A stretch of 64,000 bases of DNA from Phymorhynchus buccinoides (lineage: Eukaryota; Mollusca; Gastropoda; Neogastropoda; Raphitomidae). The notes below the pieces were generated by a model. The model saw nothing but the letters and a program-made list of their open reading frames with translations. It was not told the origin of the DNA and did no database searches. Both the position numbers and the translations under genes were made by a program. How positions within the stretch are numbered: position 1 is the stretch's first letter; each line of letters begins with the position of its first letter. Shown piece by piece: positions 34,617 through 47,646 of the stretch. The DNA lies in contig CM065699.1 in the NCBI GenBank assembly GCA_017654935.2, positions 21,253,660-21,317,659 of the forward strand, given 5' to 3'.

Positions 34617-35525
34617 GTAAGTATGATTACAACTGAGTTTGCACCATGTCCGTCATTTCACAAACAGCGCAAACAGCAACTTTGTTCGTTTTAAATGAAA
34701 GAGAAACATTTCTGATTTGTTTCTTGAGAAATATAAAAAGCTTTCTTTCTAATAATCGTCTATAAATATTTAGACACTATTATTTCCTTTTCTACAAATA
34801 ATATCACTGATCAAAAACTTTACTTTACAAAATTATTCTTACATTCTCTGTAAAAATGACCTCCCTTAAACAGACTAGCAGCCTGTAAAATTATCTCCCT
34901 TAACAAAAGTTTCATGCTTTTGGTTTGTCCAGTAGGTTCTAAAATGGCCAAAATTTGGACTTAAGAAACCCTACTACATACATAATTATGCGCAAGCATG
35001 CGAGGTTGTAAGCCGTGAATATTGCTCACTCTCTCTGTCTCTTTGTCTCTGTATGTCTGTCTCTGTCTTTCTCTATGGTGAGTGTGGAAATGTGCGTGTA
35101 TGTGTGTGTATATGTGTGTGCATGCGTTTGTGTCTGTGTAATTATAACATTTATTTACTTTTTTAAAAAAATGACTGTATTTACCATTTACCATTCAAAT
35201 AGGCAGAAAAAAATCCTAAAGGTAATGCAGCCTATTTTGACTGTTATTCTGGAAACGTGGGCTGGAATGTGTGTGTGTGAAATTGACCAGAAGACAGATA
35301 CAACAAAAACAAAGGGAATTAATTGTACCGTACGGGTTGGTTTTGTTGCAGGGGTCTCCCCTTTGATCTGTGTGTGTGTGTGAGTGTGTAAGAAGAAAGG
35401 TAAACATTACACATAACACAGAAGGCGACTGCTATTCTGAAGGGATGGGCTGAAATTTGTTTATTGAGGTGGCAGGTGAGGAAAGCCGCGACGGGTAACT
35501 GCTAGGGATTGACTAAGAGGGGATG

Positions 35526-35529
<4 letters not shown>

Positions 35530-35614
<85 letters not shown>
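35530..35614. repeat. (GA)n microsatellite of unit 3
   Basis: About 85 bp of ga at the conserved position in the unit. Confidence 0.97.
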
Positions 35615-35616
<2 letters not shown>

Positions 35617-36122
35617 AGTCATATTTCTGACATGTGTGCACGAATTCCTTTCTAACCTAGGCCTTGGGATCATTTCTTTGTTCCTACAAAGGGAACAAGA
35701 GGCAAAGCCTTCAAGGCTCACTCGGGTGGGTGGGGTGGTCTTTAAAAAAAAAAAGAAGTGCCTTTGCCAAGAATCAAACCCGGACGGAACCATTGACATG
35801 ACAGACAAGCGTTCTATGAAATGAGCTGTTGAGGAATTCACAGTTGATGACTTTCTTAACTCATGTTGTCTGTTGAATATTCTCTTAACCCACTATCTAA
35901 AATGTTATCTGTTTACAGTTTCATAATTGTTTGAAAGCGTGCATAGTCTAGGCCTATATACTTATAATTAAGTATATGTGCAAAGTTTGATCAATGAACG
36001 TCTTTTTTAGATACAGAGAAAGAATCAACGTTAAAGTTGCGACAGACAGACATCCAGAACCGAAAAAGCATAGACTCACTTTCAATTCATTCACACGAGT
36101 GAGCCAGACATTGTTGTTTTAG

Positions 36123-36276
36123 CAGGGGATAGCGCGAACGCAGTCCCCCTCACCAAAAAATTACGCACCCGAGTCATCTACATTTGAGATGATCGCAAGG
36201 GTCAGCCGTCCTAGCTGCAATGGACAGCCTCGCCCTGGGAGAACCCCCATCGTGACCAGGGTCTCTCCTGTGCCAG
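36123..36276 (+). CDS. tandem exon array, exon copy 4
   Basis: An intact 154-nt consensus copy with acceptor ttgttgttttag and donor gtaagtatga. Its intron start is the same as that of copies 3, 5 and 6. Confidence 0.5.
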
Positions 36277-36977
36277 GTAAGTATGATTACAACTGAGTTT
36301 GCACCATGTCCGTCATTTCACAAACAGCGCAAACAGCAACTTTGTTCGTTTTAAATGAAAGAGAAACATTTCTGATTTGTTTCCTGAGAAATATAAAAAG
36401 CTTTCTTTCTAATACTCGTCTATAAATATTTAGACACTATTATTTCCTTTTCTACAAATAATATCACTGATCAAAAACTTTACATTTCATATAATAATCA
36501 ACAAAATTATTCTTACATTCTCTGTAAAAATGACCTCCCTTAAACAGACTAGCAGCCTGTAAAATTATCTCCCTTAACAAAAGTTTCATGCTTTTGTTTT
36601 GTCCAGTAGGTTCTAAAATGGCCAAAATTTGGACTTAAGAAACCCTACTACACACATAATTATGCGCAGGCATGCGAGGTTGTCAGCCGTGAATATTGCT
36701 CACTCTCTCTGTCTCTTTGTCTCTGTATGTCTGTCTCTCTGTCTTGTGTCTGTCTTTCTCTATGGTAAGTGTGGAAATGTGCGTGTATGTGTGTGTATAT
36801 GTGTGTGCATGCGTTTGTGTCCGTGTAATTATAACTTTTATTTTTATTTTTTAAATGTGTTTACCATTTACCATTCAAATAGCAGAAAAAAATCCTAAAG
36901 GTAATGTAGCCTATTTTTCCTGTTATTCTGACTACTCTGGAAACGTGGGCTGGAATGTGTGTGTGTCAAATTGACCA

Positions 36978-37131
36978 GGGCCTGTATTCACGTTGAGATA
37001 GCATGAGACTTAGCATGATGCTAACTTAGAAGCTCTTCCAATGTCCTATAGGATTTAATAGGACTTTTGGAAGAGCTTCTAAGTTAGCATCATGCTAAGT
37101 CTCATGCTATCTCAACGTGAATACAGGCCCT
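36978..37131. mobile_element. perfectly palindromic MITE in unit 4
   Basis: The left arm gggcctgtattcacgttgag and on is mirrored exactly by the right arm ending ctcaacgtgaatacaggccc. The loop is under 40 bp. Other units read straight through this point (gaccag|aagacag), which proves a clean insertion. Confidence 0.92.
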
Positions 37132-37370
37132 GAAGACAGATACAACAAAAACAAAGGGAATTAATTGTACCGGTACCGTTTGGTTTTGTTGCAGGGGTCT
37201 CCCCTTTGATCTCTGTGTGTGTGTGTGAGTGTGTAAGAAGAAAGGTAAACATTGCACATGACACAGAAGGCGACTGCTATTCTGAAGGGATGGGTTGAAA
37301 TTTGTTTATTGAGGTGGCAGGTGAGGAAAGCCGCGACGGGTAACTGCTAGGGATTGACTAAGAGGGGATG

Positions 37371-37374
<4 letters not shown>

Positions 37375-37445
<71 letters not shown>
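37375..37445. repeat. (GA)n microsatellite of unit 4
   Basis: About 70 bp of ga. Confidence 0.97.
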
Positions 37446-37448
<3 letters not shown>

Positions 37449-37890
37449 TATTTCTGACATGTGTGCACGAGTTCCTTTCTAACCTAGACCTTGGGATCAT
37501 TTCTTTGTTCCTACAAAGGGAACAAGAGGCAAAGCCTTCAAGGCTCACTCGGGTGGGTGGGGTGGTCTTTAAAATTAAAAAAGGGCCTTTGCCAAGAATC
37601 AAACCAGGACGGAACCATTGACATGAGAGACAAGCGTTCTATGTTGAGGAATTCACAGTTGATGACTTTCTTAACTCATGTTGTCTGTTGAATATTCTCT
37701 TAACCCACTATCTAAAATGCTATCTGTTTACAGTGTCATTATTGTTTGAAAGCGTGCATAGTCTAGGCCTATATACTTATAATTAAGTATATGTGCAAAG
37801 TTTGATCAATGAACGTCTTTTTTAGATACAGAGAAAGAATCAACGTTAAAGTTGCGACAGACAGACATCCAGAACCGAAGAAGCATAGAC

Positions 37891-38028
37891 CGCAGTCCCC
37901 CTCACCAAAAAATTACGCACCCGAGTCATCTACATTTGAGATGATCGCAAGGGTCAGCCGTCCTAGCTGCAATGGACAGCCTCGCCCTGGGAGAACCCCC
38001 ATCGTGACCAGGGTCTCTCCTGTGCCAG
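37891..38028 (+). pseudogene. tandem exon array, exon copy 5, acceptor lost
   Basis: A 63-nt deletion relative to sister units removed the end of the SINE block, the acceptor and the first 16 exon bases. The remaining 138 nt are identical to the consensus, and the donor is intact. Without an acceptor this copy should be skipped. Confidence 0.75.
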
Positions 38029-38946
38029 GTAAGTATGATTACAACTGAGTTTGCACCATGTCCGTCATTTCACAAACAGCGCAAACAGCAACTTTGTTCG
38101 TTTTAAATGAAAGAGAAACATTTCTGATTTGTTTCCTGAGAAATATAAAAAGCTTTCTTTCTAATACTCGTCTATAAATATTTAGACACTATTATTTCCT
38201 TTTCTACAAATAATATCACTGATCAAAAACTTTACATTTCATATAATAATCAACAAAATTATTCTTACATTCTCTGTAAAAATGACCTCCCTTAAACAGA
38301 CTAGCAGCCTGTAAAATTATCTCCCTTAACAAAAGTTTCATGCTTTTGTTTTGTCCAGTAGGTTCTAAAATGGCCAAAATTTGGACTTAAGAAACCCTAC
38401 TACATACATATGCGCAGGCATGCGAGGTTGTAGGCCGTGAATATTGCTCACTCTCTCTGTCTCTTTGTCTCTGTATGTGTGTCTGTCTTTCTCTATGGTA
38501 AGTGTGGAAATGTGCGTGTATGTGTGTGTATATGTGTGTGCATGCGTTTGTGTCTACGTCTGTGTAATTATAACTTTTTTTTAAATTTAAATTTAATGAC
38601 TGTATTTACCATTTACCATTCAAATAGGCAGAAAAAAAATCCTAAAGGTAATGCAGCCTATTTTGACTGTTATTCTGGCTATTCTGGAAACGTGGGCTGG
38701 AATGTGTGTGTGTGAAATTGACCAGAAGACAGATACAACAAAAACAAAGGGAATTAATTGTACCGGTACGGGTTGGTTTTGTTGCAGGGGTCTCCCCTTT
38801 GATCTGTGTGTGTGTGTGAGTGTGTAAGAAGAAAGGTAAACATTGCACATGACACAGAAGGCGACTGATATTCTGAAGGGATGGGCTGAAATTTGTTTAT
38901 TGAGGTGGCAGGTGAGGAAAGCCGCGACGGGTAACTGCTAGGGATT

Positions 38947-39053
<107 letters not shown>

Positions 39054-39547
39054 TCATATTTCTGACATGTGTGCACGAGTTCCTTTCTAACCTAGGCCTT
39101 GGGATCATTTCTTTGTTCCTACAAAGGGAACAAGAGGCAAAGCCTTCAAGGCTCACTCGGGTGGATGGGGTGGTCTTTAAAATAAAATAAAAGTGCCTTT
39201 GCCAAGAATCAAACCCGGACGGAACCATTGACATGAGAGACAAGCGTTCTATGTTGAGGAATTCACAGTTGATGACTTTCTTAACTCATGTTGTCTGTTG
39301 AATATTCTCTTAACCCACTATCTAAAATGCTATCTGTTTACAGTGTCATTATTGTTTGAAAGCGTGCATAGTCTAGGCCTATATACTTATAATTAAGTAT
39401 ATGTGCAAAGTTTGATCAATGAACGTCTTTTTTAGATACAGAGAAAGAATCAACGTTAAAGTTGCGACAGACAGACATCCAGAACCGAAGAAGCATAGAC
39501 TCACTTTCAATTCATTCACACGAGTGAGCCAGACATTGTTGTTTTAG

Positions 39548-39701
39548 CAGGGGATAGCGCGAACGCAGTCCCCCTCACCAAAAAATTACGCACCCGAGTC
39601 ATCTACATTTGAGATGATCGCAAGGGTCAGCCGTCCTAGCTGCAATGGACAGCCTCGCCCTGGGAGAACCCCCATCGTGACCAGGGTCTCTCCTGTGCCA
39701 G
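39548..39701 (+). CDS. tandem exon array, exon copy 6
   Basis: An intact 154-nt consensus copy with acceptor ttgttgttttag and donor gtaagtatga. Confidence 0.5.
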
Positions 39702-40621
39702 GTAAGTATGATTCAAACTGAGTTTGCACCATGTCCGTCATTTCACAAACAGCGCAAACAGCAACTTTGTTCGTTTTAAATGAAAGAGAAACATTTCTGA
39801 TTTGTTTCCTGAGAAATATAAAAAGCTTTCTTTCTAATACTCGTCTATAAATATTTAGACACTATTATTTCCTTTTCTACAAATAATATCACTGATCAAA
39901 AACTTTACATTTCATATAATAATCAACAAAATTATTCTTACATTCTCTGTAAAAATGACCTCCCTTAAACAGACTAGCAGCCTGTAAAATTATCTCCCTT
40001 AACAAATGTTTCATGCTTTTGTTTTGTACAGTAGGTTCTAAAATGGCCAAAATTTGGACTTAAGAAACCCTACTACATACATATGCGCAGGCATGCGAGG
40101 TTGTAAGCCGTGAATATTGCTCACTCTCTCTGTCTCTGTATGTGTGTCTGTCTTTCTCTATGGTAAGTGTGGAAATGTGCGTGTATGTGTGCGTATATGT
40201 GTGTGCATGCGTTTGTGTCTGTGTAATTATAACTTTTTTTTAAATTTAAATTTAATGACTGTATTTACCATTTACCATTCAAATAGGCAGAAAAAAAATC
40301 CTAAAGGTAATGCAGCCTATTTTGACTGTTATTCTGGCTATTCTGGAAACGTGGGCTGGAATGTGTGTGTGTGAAATTGACCAGAAGACAGATACAACAA
40401 AAACAAAGGGAATTAATTGTACCGGTACGGGTTGGTTTTGTTGCAGGGGTCTCCCCTTTGATCTGTGTGTGTGTGTGAGTGTGTAAGAAGAAAGGTAAAC
40501 ATTGTACATGACACAGAAGGCGACTGCTATTCTGAAGGGATGGGCTGAAATTTATTTATTGAGGTAGTAGGTGAGGAAAACCGCGACGGGTAACTGCTAG
40601 GTATTGACTTAAGAGGGGATG

Positions 40622-40626
<5 letters not shown>

Positions 40627-40660
<34 letters not shown>
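40627..40660. repeat. (GA)n microsatellite of unit 6
   Basis: The shortest ga tract of the array, about 34 bp. Confidence 0.95.
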
Positions 40661-40663
<3 letters not shown>

Positions 40664-40682
40664 TATTTCTGACATGTGTGCA

Positions 40683-40933
40683 CTGTCGTATGAAAAAAAG
40701 TAGCATCGTGTAAATTCTTCGCTCGCTACTATGAGACTTAGCATTTGCGACATTGAGCGAAGTTTTTTAAATTTCACTTTTTTCCGTAATGTCATGAAAT
40801 ATGAACGATTTGAGTACGGAAAAGTGTTTCAAATACGGAAAAAGTGATATTTGTCGTTTTCCTTAATGTCGCAAATGCTAACTCATAGTAGCGAGCGAAG
40901 AATTTACACGATGCTACCTTTTTTCATACGACA
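40683..40933. mobile_element. MITE in unit 6 with TGCA target duplication
   Basis: The termini are tgtcgtatgaaaaaaagtag and ctaccttttttcatacgaca. The flanks are TGCA at 40679-40682 and 40934-40937, where sister units have a single tgca (gtgtgcacgag). Inner arms (gtgtaaattcttcgctcgct) also pair. Confidence 0.9.
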
Positions 40934-41406
40934 TGCACGAGTTCCTTTCTAACCTAGGCCTTGGGATCATTTCTTTGTTCCTACAAAGGGAACAAGAGGC
41001 AAAGCCTTCACTCGGGTGGGTGGGGTGGTCTTTAAAATAAAAAAGGGCCTTTGCCAAGAATCAAACCAGGACGGAACCATTGACATGAGAGACAAGCGTT
41101 CTATGAAATGAGCTGTTGAGGAATTCAGTTGATGACTTTCTTAACTCATGTTGCCTGTTGAATATTCTCTTAACCCACTATCTAAAATGTTATCTGTTTA
41201 CAGTGTCATTATTGTTTGAAAGCGTGCATAGTCTAGGCCTATATACTTATAATTAAGTATATGTGCAAAGTTTGATCAATGAACGTCTTTTTTAGATACA
41301 GAGAAAGAGTCAACGTATAAGTTGCGACAGACAGACATCCAGAACCGAAAAAGCATACACTCACTTTCAATTCATTGACAGAGTGAGCCAGACATTGTTG
41401 TTTTAG

Positions 41407-41560
41407 CAGGGGATAGCGCGAACGCAGTCCCCCTCACCAAAAAATTACGCACCCGAGTCATCTACATTTGAGATGATCGCAAGGGTCAGCCGTCCTAGCT
41501 GCAATGGACAGCCTCGCCCTGGGAGAACCCCCATCGTGACCAGGGTCTCTCCTGTGCCAG
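41407..41560 (+). CDS. tandem exon array, exon copy 7
   Basis: An intact 154-nt consensus copy. Its intron is more diverged than those of copies 3-6 and shares caccaagtcc and gattaaaactg with copies 2 and 8, placing it in the older subfamily. Confidence 0.5.
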
Positions 41561-42083
41561 GTAAGTATGATTAAAACTGAATTTGCACCAAGTCCGTCAT
41601 TTCACAAACAGCGGAAACAGCAACTTCGTTGGTTTTAAATGAAAGAGAAACATTTCTGATTTGTTTCCTGATAAACATAAAAAGCTTTCTTTCTAATAAT
41701 CGTCTATAAATACTTATACACTATTATTTTATTTTCTACAAATAATATCACTGATCAAAAACGTTACATTTCATATAATAATCAACAAAATTATTCTTAC
41801 ATTCTCTGTAAAAATTATCTCCCTTAAACAGACTAGCAGCCTGTAAAATTATCTCCCTTAAAAAGTTTCATGCTTTTGTTTTGTCCAGTAGGTTCTAAAA
41901 TTGCCAAAATTTGGACCTAAGAAACCCTATTATACATGCGCAGACATGCGAAGTTGTCAGCCGTGAATATTGCTCACAATATTAAACAATATTAAAGATG
42001 CACACAAGCCCATTGTGTGCTTATTTTTTACGCTCAATAAACAAGTTTTCCCACATGTCACCGGCAGTGAGGCCTATTCATTA

Positions 42084-42238
<155 letters not shown>

Positions 42239-42686
42239 GTAAGTGTGTAAATGTGCGTGTATGTGTGTGTGTGCATGCGTTTGTGTCCGTGTAATAGAAT
42301 ATTTTCGCCTTTAAAAAAAATGTGCTTACCATTTACCATTCCCGAAACACAATCATACATATAGGCCTACATCAGAATGTACCCCGAATCCCTTCTCCTG
42401 ATTGTAGGAAATAAAGACACAGGGGAAAAAGTAATTGGAAAAAAGTCACTAAAACTGACAGGGAAAAAAAGTCACACGGACGAAAAGTTTAAAAAAATTA
42501 AAAAAAAAACCCAAAAACTCGAAGGATAAAACCAACGGTCACAGAAACCTGTCAACGAGTCGAAAGCAACAAGGGGTGGTGCCACTTGTCACACAACTAT
42601 CAAACATGCTGCGTTCTGGCCAGAGCAAGGATGTACACCCTGCTTTAAACACTGATTTCTCAACCGCCCCTGCTGCAAATAAGATA

Positions 42687-42898
42687 TAGGGTAAGACGGG
42701 GTAAAAAGCCCATGGGCGGGTAAGAAGCCCATGCCAATTATCTCATGAAATAAAAGAAAATTTCAGTCAAATTTGCCCATGAGACGAGTGTTTAGCATTC
42801 GTCTCATGGGCAAAATGTGACTGAAATTTGCTTTATTTCATGAGATAATTGGCATGGGCTTCTTACCCGCCCATGGGCTTTTTACCCCGTCTTATCCT
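42687..42898. mobile_element. palindromic MITE family M1, copy 3 of 4
   Basis: Full-length arms tagggtaagacggggtaaaa and ttttaccccgtcttatccta. Confidence 0.88.
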
Positions 42899-43276
42899 AC
42901 TATACAAGTTATTACAATATTACAAGTCCCTTTCGTATGCCAGCTCAGTAATTGTTCTTTTTTGGGGGGGTGATATTGTGTAGGCCCTAAACTGTTTTAT
43001 TTAGTTCCTTTATGAATCAGTGCGTTGTTGACTGATTCTCTGAACAATGGTTAATATATGATCAAATTATGAATGCAATGAAGGTGAGATTAGGGTCCAA
43101 TCGGTCGTAGACCCTTATGGACGATATTCCTGAAGACAGCAGGGTCTTCCCGGGGATGGAGACGATGCGATGGCGAGGAGACAGTAGAATTAGTTGTGGC
43201 TAGGCTTACATAAGTGGAGGGAATTGATGAAACGATGGGATTGCGGACTTCAATTTCACTAAAGTGATGCTGTCAC
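42899..43276. other. no feature recognised
   Basis: Mixed unique-looking sequence between the M1 MITE and a CA microsatellite. No coding signal. Confidence 0.5.
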
Positions 43277-43284
43277 ACGCACGC

Positions 43285-43326
<42 letters not shown>

Positions 43327-43329
43327 ACG

Positions 43330-43392
<63 letters not shown>
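43277..43392. repeat. (CA)n microsatellite
   Basis: About 115 bp of ca with cg variants. Confidence 0.97.
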
Positions 43393-43394
<2 letters not shown>

Positions 43395-43491
43395 GCACGT
43401 GCCCCCATCCCCCACCCCACCCCGAAACGGACGATAGTTTGAATATAAAAGACGCAATGAAGCTTCTCCAGGAAACATGTAATTTATGCAT

Positions 43492-43640
43492 CTGTATCAT
43501 TAAAAATTCGGGACTTTCCTGGAGTTGCACTGCCTCCGGGCATTGCCTCCAGGATCGTTCCCACCATCTTTAGATTTACTAATGTCCCATATGTGTTTGT
43601 TTCAGACCGGAGGACGTTAAACGGATTTTCATTCTCCAGG
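43492..43640 (+). mobile_element. SINE-like element, copy 3
   Basis: It starts tgtatcattaaaaattcggg and ends gaggacgttaaacggatttt. Plus orientation. Confidence 0.75.
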
Positions 43641-43796
43641 AAAAAACCCCAAAACCTCTGGCATGGAATTACATGATATTGTGGATTTACTCCTCTTTTT
43701 TTTTTCTTTCTATTTTTAGTTATTCAGGGAAGGGGTGTGTGTGTGTGTTTGTGTTCAGGAACCCCTGTAACACCCCCACCCCCAAATCCGCCTCTG

Positions 43797-43937
43797 CACA
43801 CACACACACACAAGCACACACACACACTGTGACACACATACACACACACACTGTGACACACATACACACGCACGCACACACACAAACGCACGCAACCACA
43901 CGCACACGCACGCACGCACGCACGCACACACACACAT

Positions 43938-44004
<67 letters not shown>
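43797..44004. repeat. (CA)n compound microsatellite
   Basis: ca runs with tgtgacacacata interruptions, then a pure run at 43935-44004. Confidence 0.97.
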
Positions 44005-44008
<4 letters not shown>

Positions 44009-44152
44009 TAGGACAACGGGGTAGTGAGAGGCACAAGGGGGCGTGGGAGGAGAGGACGGGGTGATACTGATAGGGAGCACACAGGGGAAGGGGATGGGGG
44101 ATGGGGCATAGAGTATGATGAAAGAGGGGATATGACAAGTGAAAGACAGGAC

Positions 44153-44154
44153 AG

Positions 44155-44203
<49 letters not shown>

Positions 44204-44247
44204 CCTAGGAAAGGTGACGCTCTGTCAAACTGTGTGTGTGTGTGTGT

Positions 44248-44300
<53 letters not shown>

Positions 44301-44315
44301 TGTGCGTGTGCGTGT

Positions 44316-44348
<33 letters not shown>

Positions 44349-44384
44349 CGTGTGTGCGTGTGTGTGTGCGCGCGCGCGTGCGTG
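44153..44384. repeat. (GT)n compound microsatellite
   Basis: Two gt runs are separated by a unique stretch at 44201-44231, ending in cgtg variants. With the CA tract just to the left it could form a large imperfect inverted repeat. Confidence 0.97.
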
Positions 44385-44576
44385 TACTACATCGCATTAT
44401 GCGCTTATTAGTTCATCGTCCCAGCAAAAATCAGGCTTTTTGGTCACAGCATGTTCTTGTCAACACACTTTCTCCGACACACACAAATACAGACTTAACT
44501 AGCTGCATAGTTTGCGAGGAGTAATTATGCAAAATGTGCGGGTGCCAATACTGTTCAAAATGTTAACTACAGGGAA

Positions 44577-44785
44577 GGATTTTGCACGCCTGTCTGTCGT
44601 TTCCGACTATGACAGCCAGATATCGAAGGGGTCAGCTGCTATATTCCGGCGGGCCAAAAAGGCTTGGTTGGCCTTTGGGGGACTTTTCCCAACGCCAGCT
44701 GTCCTCGAATCCTTTCTGGCAAGAAAGTGTGGATGTACCCTGGGCAAGGCATTTCCACCTTAAAAGCAAAGTCATCTAGCCCAGC
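44577..44785 (+). mobile_element. possible SINE
   Basis: The words gtcgtttccgactatgacag and ctgggcaaggcatttccacc resemble conserved SINE blocks common in invertebrates (recalled). Two overlapping open frames run through it, but neither shows a known domain. Confidence 0.4.
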
Positions 44786-44849
44786 CACCAGCCATCCAGA
44801 ATAGCAGCTGCTTCCTCTGCTATCTAGCAGTCACAGTCTCAAACCACAG

Positions 44850-45067
44850 GCCGGTGTGGCATTCTCAAAATCGATTTGTTCTCAACACGTCTGCGCATGT
44901 GCGAAATCGACCATGACGTACCATCAAATTTTATCTTTTGTGTATTCGACACTAAATTGACCCTAAGCCTATCCCTAACCCTAACCCTAACCCTAAACCT
45001 ATCCCTAACTCTTCGCACATGCGCAGACATGTTGAGAACAAATCTATTTTGAGAACGCCACACCGGC
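44850..45067. mobile_element. inverted-repeat MITE with telomere-like core
   Basis: The ends gccggtgtggcattctcaaa and tttgagaacgccacaccggc pair for about 55 bp per arm (including gcgcatgtgcgaa). The centre holds ccctaaccctaaccctaacc at about 44965-44990. Confidence 0.85.
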
Positions 45068-45230
45068 AATCATCGACTCAAGTCGGACTGGAAGTTAGCA
45101 GATAGCAAAATTCCGTTAATATAATTATTAGTAACCTATACACTGTGGTACCATATCCAAGGGCACACAGACACCTGCGTCAGTTCAAATCCGTTGCTGT
45201 AGAAACAGATATTATGTGTTGAAGTTTCCT

Positions 45231-45248
45231 CCCCCCCCCCCCCCCCCC
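45231..45248. repeat. poly(C) run
   Basis: About 18 C residues. Confidence 0.9.
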
Positions 45249-45446
45249 TTATTTGTTGGGCCAGATGCATCATGTAAACCTACATCATTCATGTTGCTAC
45301 TAGACCGGATCCATAACCGTTCATGTTGAACCAAAATTGATGTCGAAAACATTCATAATTATATAGCGAATGCAAATAGTATGCAGCTATGGTTTAGGGC
45401 ATGCTTGAGCAAGCAAAAATTTCATAAGCAGATGTGTAAGAGAACT

Positions 45447-45448
<2 letters not shown>

Positions 45449-45521
<73 letters not shown>

Positions 45522-45571
45522 GCGTGTGTGTGTGTGTGCGCGTGTGTGTGTGTGTGCGCGCGTGCGCGCGT
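45449..45571. repeat. (GT)n microsatellite
   Basis: About 70 bp of pure gt, then gcgtgt variants. Confidence 0.97.
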
Positions 45572-45711
45572 TGGTGAATGAAGGGTAAGGGGGAGATTGC
45601 GATGGTGCGGATGCTCATGGAAGCGTGCATCCTCTACCCCCCCCCCCCCCCTCCACACACACACTACCCCACCACAACCCCCTACCTTCCCATCTGTTTT
45701 ATTCCTGTATA

Positions 45712-46990
45712 TATACTACTGGCAAAAAGTTAAGGTCCAGCTCTCATTTTGATGTCCCTTCTTGTTATTGTAATTAATAGACCTGAAACAAATTAACAAT
45801 TACCCAAACCCTGTTACAAACATTGACCAGACACACCTCAATGGATGCACAACACCAAACAACCCAATGCTTTACAAGATGGGGTTCAGCTGCACGTACC
45901 AAAAGCATGAAAAATCTGCAATCTGTGTGGCTGTGGTAGCAAATGTGTTTGAAAAAAGGGCGAAGTGTCCATGTTGGTTCATGATGCACGTGCAAGGCAC
46001 GTATAAGATGAACACATTTCAGCCGTCTTTGGCTATAAATCAGTAGACTGAATAGCCTTTCAAGCCAGTTCAAAAAGCATGGCTCATATGCAAATACTGG
46101 ATACTGCAAATCGTGGACGCGCCTCAGTTAGCGTTGATTGACGAGGGGATTTCTGGCCGCGAGGTTGCCAGGCGTCTCAACGTGTCTCACTCCGTTATCC
46201 AACGTCTCTTAGAGAGGTTCCAGGCAACTGGAAGTGTACAGGATCGGTTACGACCAGGCCGTCCTCGGTGTACCAACAGACAGGATGACCGATTCCTCAT
46301 GCTGTCCGCCCTACGCAATCGGACCGTCACCTCATCCACCCTGAGGCGTGAGCTCATGTAGGCTTCGAACGTCAATGTCAGCAGAAGGACAGTTTGCAAC
46401 CGTTTGCACGAGTTCTCGCTGTCTTCCCGGAGACCAGCAGTCCGAGTACCCCTAACTCCAGGTCACCGCAGAGCCCGTGCAGACAGGACGTGTCGTGGAC
46501 GATTATCTACAGCAACAGGGGATCATCAGGATGCAGTGGCCATCTCGTTCACCCGATCTGGCTCCAATTGAGCACCTTTGGGATGTCCTTGGCCGGAGGG
46601 TAGCCAACAACCACCCCCCTCCTGTTGACGTGGCCCAGCTCATTCTTTTCCTTCAGCAGGAGTGGCAGGTCATACCGCAGGACACTCTACGGACCCTGGT
46701 GGACTCCATGCGTCGACGCTGCGCTGAATGCCTGGCAGCAAACGGTGGCCACACGCGGTACAGAGTGGTGTAGTTTTCACCGGTGGCTTTTGTGACTTTG
46801 CTGAAGGAGGGTGACTGGACATTAAAGCTCACTGTTCGCGTCCGAATTGTTGATTTCGTTCAATGTTGAAATGAATTTGTTGTTGAATAAATTTTGATCA
46901 TTCTGAAACAGGTTTTCTTGAAATTTGCTGTGGTGTTGTGGTCTGGGAGACGTCATTGGAAGTGGCCCTTAACTTTTTGCCAGTAGTATA
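45712..46990 (+). mobile_element. Tc1/mariner-like element with deleted catalytic core
   Basis: 27-bp terminal inverted repeats (tactactggcaaaaagttaa and ttaactttttgccagtagta), with TA edges, match at all but one position. The plus strand encodes a paired-like helix-turn-helix start (DEGISGREVARRLNVSHSVI, then QRLLERFQATGSVQDRLRPG). After frame breaks it encodes the transposase end (SPDLAPIEHLWDVLGRRV, then ECLAANGGHTRYRVV). The middle of the protein with the first two catalytic aspartates is missing; the E region of the DDE triad remains. The element is nonautonomous, about 1.28 kb. Confidence 0.9.
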
Positions 46991-47394
46991 TCTCTCTACT
47001 TGCCAACCCCATTAACTCAATCACAATCTGTCTGGGTGTCGCAGCATGCACGCATGCATGCAAAGGTGTCTCAGCTTCACATAATAATGATCTTAAAACA
47101 TCTCGGGCCACCGTTCGTTTGTTTATTTCAGCACTGGAGTAATACTAGCAGAGTAAAAAGCGCGGGCTTTCGTCACGTCACACCACGCGCTGCAGGTGGT
47201 CATAGCGCGTGCATTGCACGTGCGGTAGGCTAATGTAATAATGCAACTACAGGATGGCACGTTGTGTTGCTTGGGATTGGCTGAGAAGAAGACACCCATG
47301 CGCGCAGTTTATAGTTGAGCTAGATCAGGAAGCTTCTGGTGTACCGACGGGAAATACATCTAGTTGGCTTATTTTATTTCCCTTAGCCAAATAG

Positions 47395-47396
<2 letters not shown>

Positions 47397-47463
<67 letters not shown>
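47397..47463. repeat. (GA)n microsatellite
   Basis: About 65 bp of ga. Confidence 0.97.
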
Positions 47464-47466
<3 letters not shown>

Positions 47467-47646
47467 ACTTTACTGTTACTAAAAAACTGACTTCAAAGGG
47501 AACGCCACTTGGTGTCAAGGGCTAATAACCATAACTCCACCTACACAGCCCATTTCATATTATGCACCCATTTTGGCCTCAAACGGTCCAAAGCATGTGG
47601 AAAACGCCTTTGATTAATGGAGTTGAATCCTTCACAAACCTAAAAA

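Noticed and set aside
43797..44384. Large CA/GT inverted repeat as a designed structure
   Set aside because: Opposed microsatellites pair trivially. The unique sequence between them shows no symmetric arms.
44512..44779. Two overlapping plus-strand frames that look fairly protein-like
   Set aside because: They lie in a probable SINE with conserved noncoding words, there are two competing frames, and there are no splice sites.
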